Source of the DNA: Bacteroidota bacterium
GTDB lineage: Bacteria; Bacteroidota; Ignavibacteria; Tepidaquicellales; Tepidaquicellaceae
NCBI GenBank assembly: GCA_003519545.1
Contig: DOWN01000043.1
Coordinates: 1 to 10,219 of the forward strand
Length of the DNA: 10,219 nucleotides
Reading direction: 5' to 3'
Under the pieces are notes generated by a model. The model had not been told where the DNA came from, ran no database searches, and was given only the letters and a program-made list of their open reading frames with translations. A program made the position numbers and the translations under genes. Below are positions 6,648 through 10,219 of the stretch, piece by piece. How positions within the stretch are numbered: the stretch's first letter is position 1; each line of letters begins with the position of its first letter.

Positions 6648-8336
6648 ATGAATTTAAACATCTCGAATAAAAAACTTATTCTGGTATTTTTATTTATAAT
6701 GTTAGGTATTTCCTCATTGAAATCACAGGTTACACAACAATGGGTTAAAGCATATAACTATTCACATAATACATCGAGTTATGGTTATAAAATTAAATGT
6801 GATAAACAAAACAATGTATATCTTTTAGGAATAACCAGAATTACTCCTGGATCACAGCCATCAATTTGTCTTATAAAATTTAATTCAAATGGAGTCACTC
6901 AATGGATTGCGAGATACGATAATGGCTTCAATGGATATAATTATCCTTGGGATATGACGATAGATTCATCCGGTAATATATATATTGTTGGGACATCTCA
7001 AAGAGATAGTTTAGCCAATAATTTAGATCTCATATTATTAAAATATTCTCCGATTGGGAATTTAATTTTAGAAAAAAGATATTTTCACACAGGTAATATT
7101 CAATCAGGAGGACTTTCTATTAAGTTGGATAAAATTCAGAATATTTATATTGTTGGAGGAATGTGGGATAGAGATATTGGATTTTTAGGTACTAATTATA
7201 TTTTGACACTAAAATGCAATACTAAAGGAGATGTAATTTGGTTTGACAAATTTGCAAACGGTATAATTGATTGTATTGGAAAATTTGTTGGATTAGACGA
7301 AAATGAGAATGTGTATTCATCGGGATATATTTACAATGATACATTATCAACTTACACTGGATTTTATTTACAAAAACTCACTTCTTCAGGAAATGTAGTT
7401 TGGAGAAGATCTAAATTTTTTCATTGGGAATCTTACCCAAATGCTATGGAAGTATCTCCAAAAGGCAATATTTATTTGGGAGGAGGTATAACACATTCAA
7501 GTTCAAGTTCTGTAGATATGGGAATTATAAAATATGACAGTTCGGGAAATTTGATCTGGACTAAAATTTTTAATCACGAATTTGAGAATATCGAAGGTGG
7601 ATCTTACGATTTTATTCATGACATAAAAATAGATAAAAAAGAATATGTATATTTTACGGGCAGAGATATAGTCCCCGGCAATTATCTTGATATTGCAACA
7701 GGGAAAGTTGACTCATCCGGTAATACAGTCTGGTTAAACCATTTTGATCCCAGAGGCAGTGATGATGATGTTGGAATTTCTTTAGCTTTAGATGATTCTA
7801 ATAATGTATATGTAACCGGGATAACGGGTTTTAGTCAGGGATCTGATGTAGTTACTTTAAGAATAAATAATAATGGCGAATTTAAATGGCATAAAATATT
7901 TTCGTCAATGAGTCCATATAGCAGTGATGAAGGACTTTCTATAGCAATAGATACACAAAATAATATATTAGTAGGTGGATTTTCCCGAACAACCCCAGGC
8001 ACAGTAGATATGATAGCTATTAAATATTCACAAACAACATCAGTTAATAATGAGAATGAGCTTTCGGATATAAGATTTGAATTATTTCAAAATTATCCAA
8101 ACCCATTTAATCCGGAAACAAATATAGAGTTTAAGATTAACATACCCGGTGAATATGAATTAAAAATATTTGATGTATCAGGAAAGTTAATAGATATTCC
8201 ATTAAGAAAACAATTACAATCAGGGAAATATATTATAAATTGGAATGCTGAAAAATATCCGAGCGGTATATATTTTTATGGTTTTTACAAAGACGGAGTA
8301 AAATTAGAAATTAAAAAAATGATATATCTGAAATGA
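6648..8336 (+). CDS. T9SS-secreted SBBP-type beta-propeller protein (paralogue 1)
   Basis: This is a 562-residue exported protein. A signal peptide (1-26, hydrophobic core LILVFLFIMLGI, mature end at Gln27) is followed by about eight repeats of 45-60 residues (about 28-468). Each has a core like D..GNIYIVG, then a strand ending LIKY or similar, then G...W...Y, as in SBBP/delta-60 beta-propeller repeats. The last repeat stops at MIAIKYS without its G...W strand, while the protein begins with QQWVKAY; the N-terminal strand therefore probably closes the ring. A type A sorting domain fills about 476-562 (FQNYPNPFNP, SGIYFYGF, end KKMIYLK). No Shine-Dalgarno precedes the only suitable ATG. Its last codons overlap the start of its paralogue (ATGA). 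It likely acts at the cell surface or outside the cell; the binding partner is unknown and no catalytic motif is seen. Confidence 0.9.
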   Translation: MNLNISNKKLILVFLFIMLGISSLKSQVTQQWVKAYNYSHNTSSYGYKIKCDKQNNVYLLGITRITPGSQPSICLIKFNSNGVTQWIARYDNGFNGYNYPWDMTIDSSGNIYIVGTSQRDSLANNLDLILLKYSPIGNLILEKRYFHTGNIQSGGLSIKLDKIQNIYIVGGMWDRDIGFLGTNYILTLKCNTKGDVIWFDKFANGIIDCIGKFVGLDENENVYSSGYIYNDTLSTYTGFYLQKLTSSGNVVWRRSKFFHWESYPNAMEVSPKGNIYLGGGITHSSSSSVDMGIIKYDSSGNLIWTKIFNHEFENIEGGSYDFIHDIKIDKKEYVYFTGRDIVPGNYLDIATGKVDSSGNTVWLNHFDPRGSDDDVGISLALDDSNNVYVTGITGFSQGSDVVTLRINNNGEFKWHKIFSSMSPYSSDEGLSIAIDTQNNILVGGFSRTTPGTVDMIAIKYSQTTSVNNENELSDIRFELFQNYPNPFNPETNIEFKINIPGEYELKIFDVSGKLIDIPLRKQLQSGKYIINWNAEKYPSGIYFYGFYKDGVKLEIKKMIYLK

Positions 8337-9964
8337 AAAAGATTTATTTCATATTGGCAGTGATGTTTTCATTACAATTTATAACATCTGAAAAAATATT
8401 TTCTCAGCCGAATCTTCCACATTTGCAATGGGCGAGATTTATGAATGGACCGGGAAGTGTTGATGATTTATTCGGTGATATGGATGTTGATTCTGCAGGA
8501 AATTGTTATACTTTAGGATGGAACAGCGGATTGCTTATTTCAAAATATGATCCGGAAGGAAGAGTTCTATGGGAAAGAGAATATGACGACCCTATATATC
8601 CTGCGTTAAAAGGAAAGTCAATAAAAGTTGATAAACAAGGTAATGTATTTGTTGTAGGTGATAATCATAGATGGCATATAATAAAATATAACTCTGAAGG
8701 ACAATTGTTATGGGTAAGATATGTAAGAGGATATGTAGCAATAAATGAAGCAAGTAGAATGGTGTTGGATGATGAAGGAAATGTCTATGTAACAGGAGGC
8801 AGTTCAATAAATCCCGGACAGATTTCTGACATAGTAACAGTAAAGTATAGTAACAATGGAGATTCACTCTGGACACAATCAGAATCAGGTACATATAATG
8901 GTGAAAGAACTTATGATTTTGGAAAAGATATAGCTTTGGATGACAGTAATAATGTTTATGTTACAGGTGTTATAGGAACATCTATTCATCCTCAAACTTT
9001 AATTATTGTAAAATATGATAATAACGGAAAACGAATCTGGAAAAGAGAAAGGATACCTGAAGGATATGGAGATTCTTATGGATATTCAATAAAAGTTCAA
9101 AATAATTCCGTCATAGCTGGTGGTAGTACATCTAAAAGTACAGGAATTACTTTTTATTTATTAAAATATAATTTAAACGGCGAATTTTTATGGGAAAATG
9201 TGAGATTTAGTCCGCTGCTGCCACAGAACTCAAATCAAAATTACATAAAAAATTTAACCGTAGATAACATTGGAAATATTTACGCGTGCGGAGTATATGA
9301 TTTGATTGGCGGAGGTTATGACTTTACTATAGTAAAATATTCAGAATCCGGAGCAGCTATTTGGATAAAAAGAATAACATATCCGGCAATAGGATTTGAT
9401 GAATGTCTATATCTTTCTACTGATGAAAATAATAATATATATGCTTCTGGTGTAACAAATGAATTAAATCAGGAATATAGATTAACAATAATTAAATTAA
9501 ATCCATCAGGCGATATTCAATGGATGTTAAAATATCCAAATACTATTTCTTCCGGGGGAAGCAGAGGTGAAAAAATAATATTACATAAAACCGGTTATTA
9601 TATTGGAGGAAATTTCGCGATTACTTCATCTTTAGGATTTGAAATTTTAACTTTAAAATATTCCTTACCTGTCAATATAAATAATCAGAATATAATAGGA
9701 CTAAATAACGAGATACTGAACTATCCAAATCCGTTTAATTCGATATCAAATTTTAAATTCAGATTAATTAAACAGTCAAAAGTTAATATAAAAATTTATT
9801 CCATAGCGGGTAAATTAATTGAAACAATTACTGATGGAATTTATTCGGCTGGGGAAACGAATATATTACATAATTTTTCAAATTATTCAAGTGGTGTTTA
9901 TTACTATACATTCGCGATAGATGGAGATAGAATTTCCACAAATAAACTAATTTTAGTGAAATGA
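8333..9964 (+). CDS. T9SS-secreted SBBP-type beta-propeller protein (paralogue 2)
   Basis: This 543-residue protein is built like the gene before it and overlaps it by four bases (ATGA), so the two are probably translated in a coupled way. It has a signal peptide (1-24, mature end at Gln25), then about eight propeller repeats (about 28-450) such as VDKQGNVFVVG, LDDEGNVYVTGG, LDDSNNVYVTGV and VDNIGNIYACGV, each followed by a KY strand and G...W. The final repeat again lacks its W strand, and LQWARF near the N-terminus can supply it. The type A sorting domain (about 455-543) has NYPNPFN but Ser where most have Pro (PFNS), with SSGVYYYTF and the end NKLILVK. A tandem duplication followed by divergence is the simplest origin, since the repeats differ clearly in sequence between the two proteins. 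Function and ligand are unknown. Confidence 0.9.
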   Translation: MKKIYFILAVMFSLQFITSEKIFSQPNLPHLQWARFMNGPGSVDDLFGDMDVDSAGNCYTLGWNSGLLISKYDPEGRVLWEREYDDPIYPALKGKSIKVDKQGNVFVVGDNHRWHIIKYNSEGQLLWVRYVRGYVAINEASRMVLDDEGNVYVTGGSSINPGQISDIVTVKYSNNGDSLWTQSESGTYNGERTYDFGKDIALDDSNNVYVTGVIGTSIHPQTLIIVKYDNNGKRIWKRERIPEGYGDSYGYSIKVQNNSVIAGGSTSKSTGITFYLLKYNLNGEFLWENVRFSPLLPQNSNQNYIKNLTVDNIGNIYACGVYDLIGGGYDFTIVKYSESGAAIWIKRITYPAIGFDECLYLSTDENNNIYASGVTNELNQEYRLTIIKLNPSGDIQWMLKYPNTISSGGSRGEKIILHKTGYYIGGNFAITSSLGFEILTLKYSLPVNINNQNIIGLNNEILNYPNPFNSISNFKFRLIKQSKVNIKIYSIAGKLIETITDGIYSAGETNILHNFSNYSSGVYYYTFAIDGDRISTNKLILVK

Positions 9965-9990
9965 AAGGAGGGGGTAAAATTATGACTTAG
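9961..9990 (+). other. Strong ribosome-binding site before an abortive mini-ORF
   Basis: AAAGGAGGGGG (9964-9974) contains a perfect AGGAGG. It is seven bases before ATG ACT TAG (9982-9990), a two-residue reading frame. An overlapping nine-codon frame, also ending at this TAG, opens at the ATG (9961) that overlaps the propeller stop. This is the strongest Shine-Dalgarno in the window, yet it starts nothing of length. It may be a leader peptide for the structured element that follows, or the remains of a lost third gene of the operon. Confidence 0.4.
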
Positions 9991-10014
9991 CTTAAAATAT
10001 TAAATATTATCTGA

Positions 10015-10118
10015 AAAGGGCAAACCCGGATATTAAATCCGGGAATACCAATAGCGACCAAACTATATAAATTATGGAATAAAAAATTCCATTTTGCCCT
10101 TTGTTGTTAAAATTGGTC
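10015..10118. promoter_or_regulatory. Nested structured element: three-way junction with possible pseudoknot
   Basis: The outer stem P1 pairs AAAGGGCAAA (10015-10024) with TTTGCCCTTT (10093-10102), ten of ten. P2 begins at the very next base: CCCGGAT (10025-10031), loop ATTAA, ATCCGGG (10037-10043). P3 ends directly against P1: ATGGAAT (10074-10080), loop of five A, ATTCCAT (10086-10092). A 30-base strand joins P2 to P3. It contains GACCAA (10056-10061), which can pair with TTGGTC (10113-10118) outside P1 as a pseudoknot; ACCAAT (10047-10052) could compete for the same site through ATTGGT (10112-10117). It lies 36 bases before the next start codon. It could be a cis-regulatory RNA or small RNA, or a short inverted-repeat element. 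It matches no riboswitch class I know, and no U tract makes it a terminator. Confidence 0.5.
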
Positions 10119-10154
10119 AAAAGAAAACTTTTATTAAACTTAAAATTAAATCTT

Positions 10155-10219
10155 ATGAAAAAATTAATTTTTATGTTTCTTTTGATTTTACCTCTTAACC
10201 TCTTTTCACAAAATACAAG
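10155..10219 (+). CDS. Exported protein, signal peptide only (partial, runs off right edge)
   Basis: An ATG at 10155 opens a frame that stays open for 21 codons to the window edge. It begins MKKLIFMFLLILPLNLFSQN, a signal peptide with two lysines, a hydrophobic core and a likely cut after LFS, leaving Gln at the mature end. The same layout is seen in the three secreted genes before it, so this is probably a fourth secreted or outer-membrane protein. The family cannot be told from this much sequence. The start has no Shine-Dalgarno; the upstream 50 bases are AT-rich, with a weak AAAAG/CTTTT hairpin (10119-10132). Confidence 0.7.
   Translation, partial: MKKLIFMFLLILPLNLFSQNT

Noticed and set aside
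8592..8894. 100-codon open frame on the minus strand inside the second propeller gene
   Set aside because: The translation is a Leu/His/Tyr-rich run with no domain pattern, and the plus-strand frame is clearly coding.
10015..10102. c-di-GMP-I (GEMM) or glycine riboswitch
   Set aside because: AGGGCAAACC resembles part of these, but the conserved CGCAAAGCC or tandem glycine-aptamer features are absent.
10015..10102. MITE with ten-base terminal inverted repeats
   Set aside because: No target-site duplication is visible at the flanks and the internal stems are tightly arranged; kept only as an alternative to a structured RNA.

Overview
The window looks like a low-GC member of the Bacteroidota/Chlorobi group, most likely Ignavibacteria. 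The evidence is three consecutive secreted proteins with C-terminal type IX secretion (T9SS type A) sorting domains carrying the NYPNPFN motif, signal peptides that all put Gln first in the mature protein, a promoter of the Bacteroidota TTG-N19-TAnnTTTG type, and mostly weak or absent Shine-Dalgarno sequences. The lineage is inferred from style; no rRNA or marker gene is present.

Left block (1-2147, all minus strand). In transcription order these are a YciI-family protein, a DedA-family membrane protein, a divergent GroES-like co-chaperonin, and the N-terminal half of an MFS transporter that runs off the left edge. The YciI, DedA and GroES genes are probably one transcription unit (59 nt, then 1 nt between genes). 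It is closed by an intrinsic terminator at 646-694. The MFS gene starts with TTG only 26 nt beyond that terminator.

Divergent region (2148-2510). This holds a good Bacteroidota promoter for the rightward block and a structured 5' leader. Two mutually exclusive hairpins there could control access to the start of the next gene.

Right block (2511 to the end, plus strand). First is a 1274-residue T9SS cargo: beta-helix, an adhesion-type beta domain, a cysteine-less amidotransferase-like domain, an FN3-like domain, then the sorting domain. A textbook terminator follows at 6360-6400. A 312-base gap leads to two paralogous T9SS cargo genes, each encoding an apparent eight-repeat SBBP-type beta-propeller, joined by an ATGA stop/start overlap. 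After them come a strong ribosome-binding site in front of an abortive mini-ORF, then a compact nested structure (three-way junction with a possible pseudoknot, 10015-10118), and then the signal peptide of a fourth exported protein that runs off the right edge.

The right block reads as a set of cell-surface or released proteins of unknown ligand. The two most interesting items are the two structured non-coding elements, at 2401-2510 and 10015-10118. I could not match either to a known riboswitch class.
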